DNA from: Echinarachnius parma
Taxonomy: Eukaryota; Echinodermata; Echinoidea; Clypeasteroida; Echinarachniidae
Reading direction: 5' to 3'
DNA length: 64,000 nucleotides
Assembly: GCA_037951105.1 (NCBI GenBank)
Contig: JBAMJV010003345.1
Coordinates: 220,012 to 284,011, forward strand
The notes below the pieces were generated by a model. That model was not told the DNA's origin, did no database searches, and worked only from the letters and a program-made list of their open reading frames with translations. A program made the translations under genes and the position numbers. This document shows positions 10,924 to 22,247 of this stretch, in pieces (positions within the stretch are counted from its first letter, which is position 1; each line of letters begins with the position of its first letter).

Positions 10924-12460
10924 CTCAATCAGAAAGATTTTAATTATACCCCCCTCTCCATCAGTTTATTGTATACAACATAACATTTGGATGCTTTTAA
11001 CCACAAGACAATTCTTATATCAAATAATCCTCCAGAATGTAAATATTCCAAATAAGTTATAGAAAATCTACTAATAACTTGATTTGAAAAATGGCCTCAA
11101 GAGGACCAATAGCATGTGCATCAATTCAAAGTAACTACTCTTCTGAATAACCACAATATGTATTATTTTACATAAATTCACACACAGAAGAAAAATAAAT
11201 ATGCAACCCCTTTTTAATAAAAGGCAATTGTCAACAAAGAATAAAAACATGTTCTTGAAAAAGATTATCTTTCTAATGATCTGCAGCATATTATACAATA
11301 AAAAAAGCATACATGTACATGTATTTCTGTGCCCTATTGCATAAAAGCTTGAGTTAGGATAAACTGCAACTATGCTTTTGCAACAATGAGCTGCATTTGA
11401 TGAACTGGAAAGTGTGATATTCTGATATTATGGTTAAGCATTACAATGCAAAGCTGTTTTATGAAAACTTCATGCAAAAGGCCTCTAGTACATCCTTACA
11501 TATTAAATAACTTGTATTCTGAAACTATTACAGTTGAACTTCTTTAAAACGAGCTCTGGACGTATAAATCTATGCACCTTGGCAACTATGAAGGCAAGCT
11601 AAACATAATGGAATCATTGTCATTTGTAGAGTACCTAAATATCCACTGCAAAGCTAACATAGCATTAAAACAATTCTTCCGTTTATTTACAAATACATCT
11701 GGCACATGATTATTCAAGGTTTAATATCATCAAAGTATATACTTTACATAAATTCTTGTTTAATATTTGAAAGAATAAATGTAGTAGAATATTGAAAATA
11801 CAGAAGAAGAAAAAAAAAATAAAAAATTGAGAGACAAGTGACACAGTTGACTTTAAAAGATTCACCATAATTCATTTGGCCCATACATAAAAGTATTCCT
11901 GGAATAAAGGATGGCTCGCTATGCGAGAAAAAGTACCACATAGGAAATTATATCACTAAATAATTAGGGGCTTACAGATAAAAAAATATATGAGTTTTAT
12001 GTCCCATTCTCACCAGAGATCCAAGTAAAACAGCAATTTAAAAACCCATCTTAGATTTTGGAAATAAATTAACGCAATTCAAGTTAACTTACAGCACTGT
12101 TTTGGGGACATAAAGAGTGCTCGCAGACGCTGTCATAAAACTTATACCGTGCTGTTAACTTCCTTGCAAAGTTACTATAACCATTGAATTTCACCATCAT
12201 TATCCTGAACACATGTTATTTTATAGTCACACATAATTGGAACAAGGAAAGAACAATATAAGATAACACAAAATTAGATCAACAAACCATATTTCGGGAG
12301 AAAACAAAAATGGTTCATTAAATTTGTGAGCTAGAAATAAAGAACCTTCAAAATAACAAGTTATACAACTAATGGATTAAAACATCATAATTTCATGTTA
12401 CTAAGTTAAAAGGCAGCAGAGAACATAACTAAAGATGCTGAACAAGTCGCAGGGCTATAG
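10924..12460. other. EPG5-FAIM intergenic DNA, second part
   Basis: AT-rich with A-runs and TACATGTACATGTA-type motifs. No gene, RNA or clear repeat boundary could be supported. It lies downstream of the FAIM stop and may contain part of a long FAIM 3' UTR. Confidence 0.55.
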
Positions 12461-12464
12461 CCAC

Positions 12465-12600
12465 GATAATAATGCTCCAAGCACATTCAAGAATTAATTG
12501 AAATAAGCGCATTATATATTGCGTAATATTGTCACAATTGTTATTCTAACTTGTCTTGCACGTCATTGTCATCGAAGATCAGAGAATGCACAATCCTGTT
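12465..12600 (-). pseudogene. Duplicated 3' end of the FAIM last exon (frame and stop kept)
   Basis: On the minus strand 12541-12600 encodes IVHSLIFDDNDVQDKLE and a TAA stop. It parallels the true end IVHSLIIDDKEIPDTLE with the same length and stop. The copy is preceded by TTTAACAG, a possible acceptor. The similarity continues beyond the stop (AATAATGCTCCAAG in both units), so the duplicated unit of about 150 bp includes some 3' UTR. It is either a decayed exon copy or an alternative terminal exon; see findings. Confidence 0.75.
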
Positions 12601-12635
12601 AAATCAAGGTAATAATGCTCCAAGTGATTTAAGTT

Positions 12636-12641
12636 TTTATT
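12636..12641 (-). terminator. Candidate FAIM polyadenylation signal
   Basis: AATAAA on the minus strand about 60 bases past the FAIM stop, in AT-rich sequence. Position is plausible, but the hexamer alone is weak evidence. Confidence 0.3.
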
Positions 12642-12699
12642 GTCATAATGTGCTATATAAATAGGGATGACTATTAATATTAATATATAACTATTATCA

Positions 12700-14845
12700 T
12701 TATTCTAACGTGTCGGGTATTTCTTTGTCGTCGATGATGAGAGAATGAACGATGCCTTCTCTCCTCTTGCCACTACTGACAGCTTTGATGTAACAGCCGT
12801 GACCTCCGACCTCAAAGTGCGTCTCCGTCCCGTCATCCACAAATTCACCCTGTGCAAAACAATGAACAGAAAAAAACATCCCATTAAGAAGATAAACGAA
12901 TGTACACAAAAGTAGTAATAATACATACAGTGCTTAATACAGGGTTTTGTAATAGTGCTGTAGCATTATCATTAAAGGGAACCACCATGCAAAGAACATG
13001 GGCATATATAATTTTAGTACCGTAATTTGATATCAAATATATGTCCAGCACTTTGCAAACTGCTGTGTAATTCATAAACAATGCAGTTAATCACCTGATT
13101 ATACAGAACTTAACAGGGCGGTTCTGTAAGCACCAAACGTTTGCGAGTGCGTCAATAGAACATGTTTAGTATGTAGGTTAATAACTAAGTAAAATAATTG
13201 TAGTAATTTAGTATGGGGATGATTTTTCAAATAATATCATTTTTCTAAAAAATGAAGGTGACAAGAATTGTTCATGCATGGTTGAAAATGTGATCTGATT
13301 GTGAGTTTGATTGAGACCTATATTCTAGCTTACCGCTGTTTCCAATGTGCGCCCATCACACCAAACCTCCATGGAGTCCTTTTCTGTAAGACAATTCAAC
13401 AAAAACAGTAAATATATTATCATGTTCAGAACAAGGTAATAGGCATTTATTATTCATTTTATTTTTTAGATTAGTGTAAATTGAAATGTTGTTGCCAGTT
13501 GCCACACAAAAACAAGGTAAGTTAACTTATTATTTATTTTGTTTACTTATACAAGCATTGTACTTTTATTTTATTTAAACTAACACATTTGGAACAATTG
13601 CAACATGAAACATGAAACAACATGAAACTTCATCTATTGCAGGACTACAAACCCAAGATATATTTGGCTTTTTTCTATGAAAAATGTGTATTATATCAAA
13701 TTATACCAAGTTATTTCCAATGGTTTATGGCACAACTCTCCCTTAAGCTTTTCTTTCAGACGGACAAATCAACCCTTACCCAGTACAATCCTGTGCCAAA
13801 CACCAGCTATCATACATGTAGGTGTCCACACTTACCCAGTACAATCCTGTGCCCAACACCAGCTATCATAGGTGTCCACACTTTGCACGTCCTGGAGCGC
13901 TGTTCAACAAACTTCTCCAGGCTCTTGCCCCCAACCTCCAGCTGGTACTCGTAGGCAAACCCACTGCACGCATCTATGTTAATCACTGCTCGTGTTCCAC
14001 TGATGGTGAATGTCTCTCGACCGACCAATTTGAACATCCAGTTCTTTCGGGTAATCTCCTGCAGAGAAGTTATATTACAGAAATACATTTTAGGAGGGCT
14101 ACAATTGCAATACAGGGTTTGGCACTGATACACCCCCATTTTGCATAATAAATGTGACTGGACATAGCAAAACCCTGCACTTGACGGTAAAATTTAAATG
14201 TAGATTTTCATACCATTAGAAATGCCTTATTGATCACAAGCTTTCATTTGATGCTTTATTCTTTAAAAAAATGGTCAATAATTGGCAAACATATGTTTGT
14301 TTCAATTTTACGAACATATGTCTTTTACACACATTATGTGAACTTAAAATGTAAATTTCTTCAAAATATTAATTACTGACAAGTGCACGGTTTTGCTATA
14401 TCCAGTCACGAATGTTCCGATATATTTTGATGGATGAGTTCGAATCAATGATTCTTATCACCTTGGTGATTGGGTTGGGCTGGCTTTAAAGCTGGTTTGG
14501 GCTGGGCTGGGCTGGGCTGGGCTGGGCTGGGCTGGGCTGGGCTGGGCTGAGCTGAGCTGGGCTGGTTTCGGGCTGGTTTTGAGCCCAGTGGCCAAATAAT
14601 TGGATCATCCAGACATCTTGACTATTTTATAAAAAGAGATGCTAACAGTCAATTAAAAACTCTTAAGGAACATTCTGTTCTTCATCTATATACTGTATAT
14701 CATTACTAAAAAGTATTTGTGGTTGTAAACTTACTTTGCCATCGACCCAGATGACTCGTTTGCCACTCGTTGTTCCATGTTCAAACTTGACTCTGTGCAC
14801 TCCATCACTCAAGGACACTGACCATACAGCCACTACGTCTGCCAT
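12700..14845 (-). CDS. FAIM: Fas apoptotic inhibitory molecule 1 (FAIM) homologue, complete
   Basis: FAIM1 is a small cytosolic all-beta protein that protects cells from death-receptor apoptosis and, in more recent work, from protein aggregation. Four coding exons, read on the minus strand: 14845-14735, 14058-13836, 13383-13334 and 12849-12700 (stop TAA 12702-12700). All junctions are GT/AG and phases 0, 1 and 0 are consistent. The protein is 177 aa, against about 179 in vertebrates. Landmarks: MADVVAVWSVSLSDGVH, FEHGTTSGKR, WVDGK, NWMFKLVG, INIDACSGFAYEY, MEVWCDG, GEFVDDGTETHF and CYIKAVSSGKR. The ATG at 14845 was chosen because family members start M(T/A)D(L/V)VAVW; an in-frame ATG three codons upstream (14854) would add MPT. 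Introns contain MITEs (12976, 14154) and a GGGCT minisatellite. The gene converges on EPG5. Confidence 0.95.
12976..13157 (+). mobile_element. TTAA MITE family AGGGGACCACCA, truncated copy
   Basis: TTAA followed by AGGGAACCACCATGCAAAG, then ATATCAAATATATGTCC, GTGTAATTCATAAACAA and GTTTGCGAGTGCG in the same order as the full copies at 50610 and 58565. The 3' half is missing. It lies in the last FAIM intron. Confidence 0.75.
13774..13828 (-). repeat. Duplicated FAIM exon 2 end including a second splice donor
   Basis: The last ~50 bases of FAIM exon 2 plus its donor (CTGGGTAAG on the minus strand) occur twice: the used copy at about 13831-13882 and this copy just downstream in transcription. 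This copy has a short insert (TACATG) and one further change. Reading through the first donor gives a stop (VLGKCGHLHV then TGA), so the second donor would yield a truncated product. Confidence 0.75.
14154..14409. mobile_element. GTGACTGG MITE, copy 2
   Basis: GTGACTGGACATAGCAAAAC at the left and GTTTTGCTATATCCAGTCAC at the right are near-perfect terminal inverted repeats. The interior parallels the copy at 8321. It lies in FAIM intron 1. Confidence 0.85.
14484..14575 (+). repeat. (GGGCT)n minisatellite in FAIM intron 1
   Basis: About a dozen tandem GGGCT pentamers with GAGCT variants, flanked by GGCTGGTTT half-repeats. Strongly G-biased on the plus strand. Confidence 0.9.
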
Positions 14846-14980
14846 TGTGGGCAAATGACAGCCTTCTTTTAATGTTGACCTAATTTGGGTTTTAAAAAAA
14901 TAGAGGGCACTTACATTGCAGCAGGTTAATTACAACAAAAACACTTCAAATGCTTTCATTTCTTTAGTTATTACAATTAT

Positions 14981-15965
14981 CAACGCTTTCCATCACTTTT
15001 TCTTGGGTCTTTCACGGTACCTTTTTTCAAACTGCATAATGTGCATCCGTATGCGCGAACACTTTTTCAGAAACTGACAGCTAGGTACGATACAGCGCCA
15101 GGTTCTGTATCACCCCTGCAAGTCAAGAGGCTCACGCTGCTGCGTGAGCCCCTTGCTCCATTGTAGTCAATACTAACATGAAACTAAGGCAGTGGGCACA
15201 TAATTAACAATATCACGTCAGCTAGTGGGTTACATGCCTTCTAATTCTATTTATATTTTGAGTAATTTTCCATTCTATTTTAGCCACCACAAAGTAGAAT
15301 TTGTTCTAATTAACACATGAACATGGTAATTACATGTAAAACCCTCACCTTCTTTTCCAACTTTCCCCCTATACGGTTCTCTATCACTCGTCTGCAAAAT
15401 TAGGATGTCTATTCGATAGGAGCGCGATAGCGTTAAACGATTGCGATCGCAGTACAAAACGGCTATACATTTGATAGAAGCATATACGCGAACATTTTCC
15501 AATTATCGTAATCGTTAGAACCGATAATCGCGATGTCCCTGAAATTGTCGTTGAGGGCAGTGTGATTTTGTATTCATCTGTACATTCCAATGGGAAACCA
15601 GTCTGATCAGATTCTCGCTGGATTTTGACCATCAAAATAATCTTTTTTTTAGGATTTGTATATCAGTTAAACCAGAATATGTGCCATAATTACATCCCAT
15701 GGAACTGAAATCTGCTAAGTATTTTCCATCTACTACTTGAGCGAGTGAGAATGAACGATTCCCCAGTCCCACACGTTCAATTAACGTTGGGTACATACAG
15801 GAATGGCCCTAGAGTGGTTCTGTATAGCAGCTTTGCAGCGCTGTATCGTACCTAGCTGCCTAACTAAGTTTCTGAAAAAGTGTTCGCGCATACGGATGCA
15901 CATTATATATGCAGTTTGAAAAAAGGTACCGCGAAAGACCCAAGAAAAAGTGATGGAAAGCGTTG
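14981..15965. mobile_element. Foldback DNA element with ~115 bp inverted arms
   Basis: The left arm runs from CAACGCTTTCCATCACTTTT to about 15095 and the right arm is its reverse complement from about 15845, ending AAAAGTGATGGAAAGCGTTG at 15965. Shared internal blocks include GGTACCTTTTTTCAAACTGC, GCATCCGTATGCGCGAACAC and GTACGATACAGCGC. The 985 bp element has no transposase ORF, so it is non-autonomous. It begins 135 bp upstream of the FAIM start codon. Confidence 0.85.
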
Positions 15966-16660
15966 GAAAATCCTCCAAATCGCCGAAATTAAGATGTGAC
16001 ATGAAGTGAGACTCATGAGATTTGTGTGTTAATATATCATAGTAGCTCGAAATATATTGATCGGACTACAAAATGCGCGCAAAAAGGAACATTTTAATGA
16101 AATTTTCACTGACATGACAGTAATTGATTTTCCGTAAGTAACTTTTACTGGTGACTTGCAGTGTTCTTGGATCGCACCGCCGACGGAATCAGTAGCGTCT
16201 ATCGCTAGAATGCCGACAGTGAAAATAACAATAATAATGTCAAAGAGGCCATGAAAGCGATAGATTTGTCGATCTATAGCCAGGCCACCCACCCAACCAC
16301 TGCAGTCATTGAACCCTACACATGACGAGAGCGGCAGATAGCAGCTAGCTAACTACGGGCAGCGCGCGGCGTCCTCCTGCCAATGGCAACGGTACCTCTG
16401 CGACTCCATCCAGTCACACCATCAACGTTTCCTAAATTCTCTGCTGGATCTAACTTGATACAACGGCCTGCCACTTTAAGTAGCAATTCAGTCACACATT
16501 CACAATGTCGTATTTCATAATATCTACAATTAGAGTTCAAGTTACAAGAAAACATGTTAAAAGGGGAATTTAAATGTGACTTACCGAAATACTTTTTGAG
16601 GGCCGTCGGATCTTATCTTCCGCTACCAAAATATTATACCAATCTTTGTAATTGTACAAA
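15966..16660 (-). promoter_or_regulatory. Possible FAIM promoter / 5' untranslated exon region
   Basis: The local sequence is richer in CpG than its surroundings (GGGCAGCGCGCGGCG near 16359) and has a good minus-strand donor, TTTCG|GTAAGTCA, with the exon side ending at 16585. A short 5' noncoding exon at about 16585-16640 spliced to the coding exon at 14845 would fit the usual FAIM gene structure. No convincing acceptor was found just before 14845, so this remains speculative. Confidence 0.25.
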
Positions 16661-17504
16661 CGTTGAGGGCAGCACAAACCGAAACCACAAAAATAACAAA
16701 ACTATGATTCCATTTGAAAATATTGTACTGAGTGGCATAATTATACTATAATTATGATCATATGGTTAAATTAATAAATTCAATTCGATTTTCTAAGGAG
16801 CTCTCAGGACTGTTTATTGTCCCCAGACCTGTTATATGACATTTGCCCAGCTATTAATTTTTCATAAATTCGTAATCATAACCAAAATACACTAATGCAT
16901 AATCCAAACCCTATAGTTACATTTCATCAAAACCATTTCTAGTATGTGGCGAGGGGTGGCGATCAACTTTTGGAGCAGCGTTCACCAAAGCGAAATGTTG
17001 TATAGGGTGACTGACTTGACCCTGACTTGATAATCACAAAGATAGCTTCTCTATTGAAAAATAAAACAAAATAAGACGGGCAGTTGTGAGCAATGTTTAT
17101 AATGATGGATCTATTGGAGCATATCAAGTCTTCTTGGAAAGTTAGTGAAACTATATATTGATAGCATTTATAATGCATGTCTAATTGTATATGAAATGTT
17201 TGTATCAGAACCGTGATACAAGATGGCCAATTTTACCTGCAAGAAGGTATATTACCTAAGAGAAGATTACCCCAAAACATGCAGATAACCATTTCTCAAA
17301 GTTGACTATCCCCATCCCCTCCACGTTCCGGGTAGGATACCACGGTTGATTATGATTATGACCTCAAGTATTCCCTGATAATTACCCCTCCTCTCTCACA
17401 ACAGAGACACATGACTGTCACCGTGCTATTAGTAATTGTTGCCTTCTTCCTACTGTATTATCTACCCGGCTCTTATCAGTGAACGGTTTTCAAATAAATT
17501 ATCA
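16661..17504. other. Intergenic DNA without recognisable features
   Basis: Mixed-composition sequence; no gene, RNA or repeat could be supported on either strand. Confidence 0.5.
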
Positions 17505-18215
17505 TCATTGATCATCACCACCATCATCACTTTCATCACCATCATCACCATCATCACCATCATCACCATCATCACCATCATCATCATCATCACGATCATT
17601 ATCATCTTTATGGGCGGGGGGGGGGGGGGATGATCTATTCATTTATCCCCCCCCACCCAGTTGAATAGGTATTACGTAACTCGCTACGCCCGTGATCATC
17701 TTCATCACCATCATCACCATCATCACCATCACCATCATCATCATCATCATCACCATCATCACCATCATCACCATCATCACCATCATCATCATCATTACCA
17801 TCATCTCCATCATCATCATTATCATCATTGATCATCATCACCATCATCACTTTCATCACCATCATCACCATCATCATCATCATCACGATCATTATCATCT
17901 TCATGGGCGGGGGGGGGGGGGATGATCTATTCATTCATCCCCCCCCCCCACCCAGATGAATAGGTATTACGTAACTCGCTACGCCCGTGAGCATCTTCAT
18001 CACCATCACCATATCACCATCATCACCATCACCATCATCATCATCATCATCATCACCATCATCACCATCATCACCATCATCACCATCATCACCATCATCA
18101 CCATCATCACCATCATCATCATCATCATCACCATCATCACTTTCATCACCATCATCATCATCATATGCATCATCACCATCATCATCATCATTATCATCAT
18201 CATCATCATAATGCC
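17505..18215 (+). repeat. ATC-rich microsatellite with a repeated ~290 bp cassette
   Basis: Long runs of CATCAC/CATCAT interrupted at about 17610-17705 and 17900-17998 by the same spacer: a poly-G run, GATGATCTATTCATT, a poly-C run, then AGGTATTACGTAACTCGCTA. The spacer itself can fold because the G-run and C-run face each other. The His- and Asp-rich open frames here are artefacts of the repeat. Confidence 0.92.
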
Positions 18216-19104
18216 CCTCCCTCTTAGCTATAATGTTTAAAAATGTGATCATATTATGAATAACCATTTGATTTGTCTTATTCTTTACTGCCTATTTGTC
18301 TTATTTTATGTTTTGTGTTATCTTATTTTGGTCCCTGTCTTCGCAGCTGACAACTCGGTAATTGAACTGCACATGCGTACTTCTGCCAAAACACAACAAG
18401 ACTAACCTCATCTCTCACAGCTGATAAGTAGGGCAAAAGAAAGACTACTTATCATTGGTCCACTTTACGATGGGCCTTCAACGCATTATGACTCAATCAG
18501 CTACTTAATTTTTGCATCAAATATGACTAGTGAGTGATTTAAATATTTAAATGAACAAGTTGTGCTCTTAAATATGTAATGAAATTAAAGATTTGACATG
18601 AAATGAAGTGTCTTTCAATGAAAGTCGTTATCAGATAAAATAAATTTCAACCAATCAACGTAGCGTTTCTAAACGGCACACAATAACATTGTTAAAGGTC
18701 CTTCATATTACATGTACTGTACTGCATGCACTGTATACATGTACTGGAGCATATAGCGCCCGGTATTATGGTATATGTGTTACCGTCTTGAAGCAGGCCG
18801 TAAAACGCGTAGCCGTAAAATTTGAAGTTGACGGTAGTTTTCAAGGATTCATCGAAACGTGACCGGTAGTGTGATTGCCGTTTTGAAGATGGTGCATATA
18901 CTGTAGTGATCTTAAGTGTATAGGAATAGCTACGGGATGAGGCATAGTAGTGATCATGGTGATTGGTGGGATCTGATAGCGACTCTATACGGGATGAGAC
19001 ATAGTAATTTGACCAAGAATCGGCCGGGGGGAGGGGTGGGGGGGGGGGGGGGGAGGGGGGAGGGGGGTGTAATTTTTTACTCCCTCACCAGTTTTGAATA
19101 GGAT
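18216..19104. other. Spacer between microsatellite and poly-G satellite
   Basis: No gene seen. CGGGATGAGGCATAGTA and CGGGATGAGACATAGTA form a short imperfect repeat near 18934-19004, and a G-run follows at 19025-19068. Confidence 0.5.
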
Positions 19105-22100
19105 TTGTAAATCGTACTTCGGTGTGGAGTATTTCGGGAACTTACAGGTAAATTACCTCATATGAGAGCATTAAATATGAACAGATTATGGGACTAGTGT
19201 CGAGAGGGGGGAAGAGGTAGGGCATAACAAGGTTTCATGGATGGTCAGGGGGAGCCAAGGGGGGGGGGGGGGGTAGGTCAGGATAAGGGAATATAAAGCA
19301 GTATATATTACCTCCTTGGTTTTAGGTTTTTTATTAAATATGAACAGATTATGGGGCATAACAAGGTTTCATAGATGGTTAGGGGGAGCCAAGGGGGGGG
19401 GGGGGGTAGGTCGTGGTTTTAGGTTTTGTTTAATTAAATATGAACAGATTATGGGACTATCGCGAGAGGGGGGGGGGGGAAGGGGGGGGGGAGCATAACA
19501 AGGTTTCATGGATGGTTAGGGGGAGCCAAGGGGGGGGGGGGGTAGGTCTGGAGAAGGGAATATAAAGCAGTATATATTACCTTCTTGGATTTAGTTTTTT
19601 TTAAATTAAATATGAACAGATTATGGGACTAGTGTCGAGAGGGGGAAAGGGGGGGGGGGGCATAACAAGGTTTCATAGATGGTTAGGGGGAGCCAAGGGG
19701 GGGGGGGGGGGGGTAGGTCTGGATAAGGGAATATAAAGCAGTATATATTACCTCCGTGGTTTTAGGTTTTGTTTTATTAAATATGAACAGATTATGGGAC
19801 TAGTGTCGAGAGGGGGGGGAAGGGGGGGGGGCATAACAAGGTTTCATGGATGGTTAGGGGGAGCCAAGGGGGGGGGGGGGGGTAGGTCTGGATAAGGGAA
19901 TATAAAGCAGTATATATTACCTCCTTGGTTTTAGGTTTTTTAAATTAAATATGAACAGATTATGGGACTAGTGTCGAGAGGGGGGAAGGGGCAGGGCATA
20001 ACAAGGTTTCATGGATGGTTAGGGGGAGCCAAGGGGGGGGGGGGGGTAGGTCTGGATAAGGGAATATAAAGCAGTATATATTACCTCCGTGGTTTTAAGT
20101 TTTGTTTTATTAAATATGAACAGATTATGGGACTAGTGTCGAGAGGGGGGGAAGAGGGGGGGGGGGGGGGGGCATAACAAGGTTTCATGGATGGTTAGGG
20201 GGAGCCAAGGGGGGGGGGGGGGGGTAGGTCTGGATAAGGGAATATAAAGCAGTATATATTACCTCCTTGGATTTAGGTTTTTTTAAATTAAATATGAACA
20301 GATTATGGGACTATCGCGAGAGGGTGGAAGGGGTAGGGCATAACAAGGTTTCATGGATGGTTAGGGGGAGCCAAGGGTAGGGGGGGGGGGAGGTCTGGAT
20401 AAGGGAATATAAAGCAGTATATATTACCTCCGTGGTTTTAGGTTTTGTTTTATTAAATATGAACAGATTATGGGACTAGTGTCGAGAGGGGGGAAGAGGG
20501 GGGGGGGCATAACAAGGTTTCATGGATGGTTAGGGGGATCCAAGGGGGGGGGTAGGTCTGGATAAGGGAATATGAAGCAGTATATCTTACCTCCTTGGTT
20601 TTTAGTTTTTTTAAAAATTAAATATGAACAGATTATGGGACTAGTGTCGAGAGGGGGGAAGGGGTAGGGCATAACAAGGTTTCATGGATGGTTAGGGGGA
20701 GCCAAGGGGGGGGGGGGTAGGTCAGGATAAGGGAATATAAAGCAGTATATATTACCTCCTTGGTGTTAGGTTATTTCTAATTAAATATGAACAGATTATT
20801 TGACTAGTGTCGAGAGGGGGGAAGGTGTACGGCATAGCAAGGTTTCATGGATGGTTAGGGGGAGCCAAGGGGGGGGGGGTAGGTCTGGATAAGGGAATAT
20901 AAAGCAGTATATATTACCTCCTTGGTTTTAGGTTTTTTAAATTAAATATGAACAGATTATGGGACTAGTGTCGAGAGGGGGGGAAGGGGGGGGGGGGCAT
21001 AACAAGGTTTCATGGATGGTTAGGGGGAGCCAAGGGGGGGGGGGGGTAGGTCTGGATAAGGGAATATAAAGCAGTATATATTACCTCCTTGGTTTTAGGT
21101 TTTTTAAATTAAATATGAACAGATTATGGGACTAGTGTCGAGAGGGGGGAAGGGGCAGGGCATAACAAGGTTTCATGGATGGTTAGGGGGAGCCAAGGGG
21201 GGGGGGGGGTAGGTCTGGATAAGGGAATATAAAGCAGTATATATTACCTCCGTGGTTTTAGGTTTTGTTTTATTAAATATGAACAGATTATGGGACTAGT
21301 GTCGAGAGGGGGGGAAGAGGGGGGGGGGGGGGGGCATAACAAGGTTTCATGGATGGTGAGGGGGAGCCAAGGGGGGGGGGGGTAGGTCTGGATAAGGGAA
21401 TATAAAGCAGTATATATTACCTCCTTGGTTTTAGGTTATTTCTAATTAAATATGAACAGATTATTTGACTAGTGTCGAGAGGGGGGAAGGTGTACGGCAT
21501 AGCAAGGTTTCATGGATGGTTAGGTGGAGCCAAGGGAGGGGGGGGGGGGGGGGGGGCTGGATAAGGGAATATAAAGCAGTATATATTACCTCCTTGGTTT
21601 TAGTTTTTTAAATTAAATATGAACAGATTATGGGACTAGTGTCGAGAGGGGGGAAGGGGGGGGGGGGGGGGCATAACAAGGTTTCATAGATGGTTAGGGG
21701 GAGCCAAGGGTAGAGGGGGGGTAGGTCTGGATAAGGGAATATAAAGCAGTATATATTACCTCCGTGGTTTTAGGTTTTGTTTTATTAAATATGAGCAGAT
21801 TATGGGACTAGTGTTGAGAGGGGCGAAGGGGGTGGCATAACAAGGTTTCATAGATGGTTAGGGGAGCTAAGGGGAGGGGGAGGGGTAGGTCTGGATAAGG
21901 GAATATAAAGCAGTATATATACTCCTTGGTTTTATGGTTTTAAATAAATATGAACAGATTATGGGACTAGTGTCGGAATGGGGAAGGGGGAGGGCATAAC
22001 AAGGTTTCATGGATGTCTAGGGGGAGCTAAGGGGGGGGGGGGTAGGTCTTGATAATGGAATATAAAGCAGTTTATATTACCTCCTTGGTTTTATTTTTTA

Positions 22101-22247
22101 TTTTTTTAATTTAAATATGAACAGATTATGGGACTAGTGTCGAGAGGGGGTAGGTGGAGGGCATAACAATGTTTTATGGCTAGGTGGAGCCAAGGGAGGG
22201 GGGGGGGGGGTCTGGAAATGGAATATAAAGCAGTATATATTACCTCC
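19105..22247 (+). repeat. Poly-G satellite A, ~168 bp units, about 18 copies
   Basis: Each unit holds GAACAGATTATGGGACTAG, TGTCGAGAGG with a G-run, GCATAACAAGGTTTCATGG, TTAGGGGGAGCCAAGG with a second long G-run, then AGCAGTATATATTACCTCC. Most spacings are 160-180 bp. The G-runs vary from about 6 to 20. The array opens at about 19105-19176 with a diverged piece of the 230 bp satellite (TTACCTCATATGAGAGC), the same junction seen in reverse at 28930. Confidence 0.92.

Noticed and set aside
14484..14575. Telomere-like repeat
   Set aside because: The unit is GGGCT, not TTAGGG, and it lies in a FAIM intron; it is a minisatellite.
16554..16751. 65-codon plus-strand frame near the putative FAIM 5' region
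   Set aside because: No similarity recognised, and the same bases contain a better minus-strand donor.
17635..18267. His-, Asp-, Ser- and Met-rich open frames on both strands
   Set aside because: They are translations of the CATCAT/CATCAC microsatellite in different frames and have no flanking gene structure.
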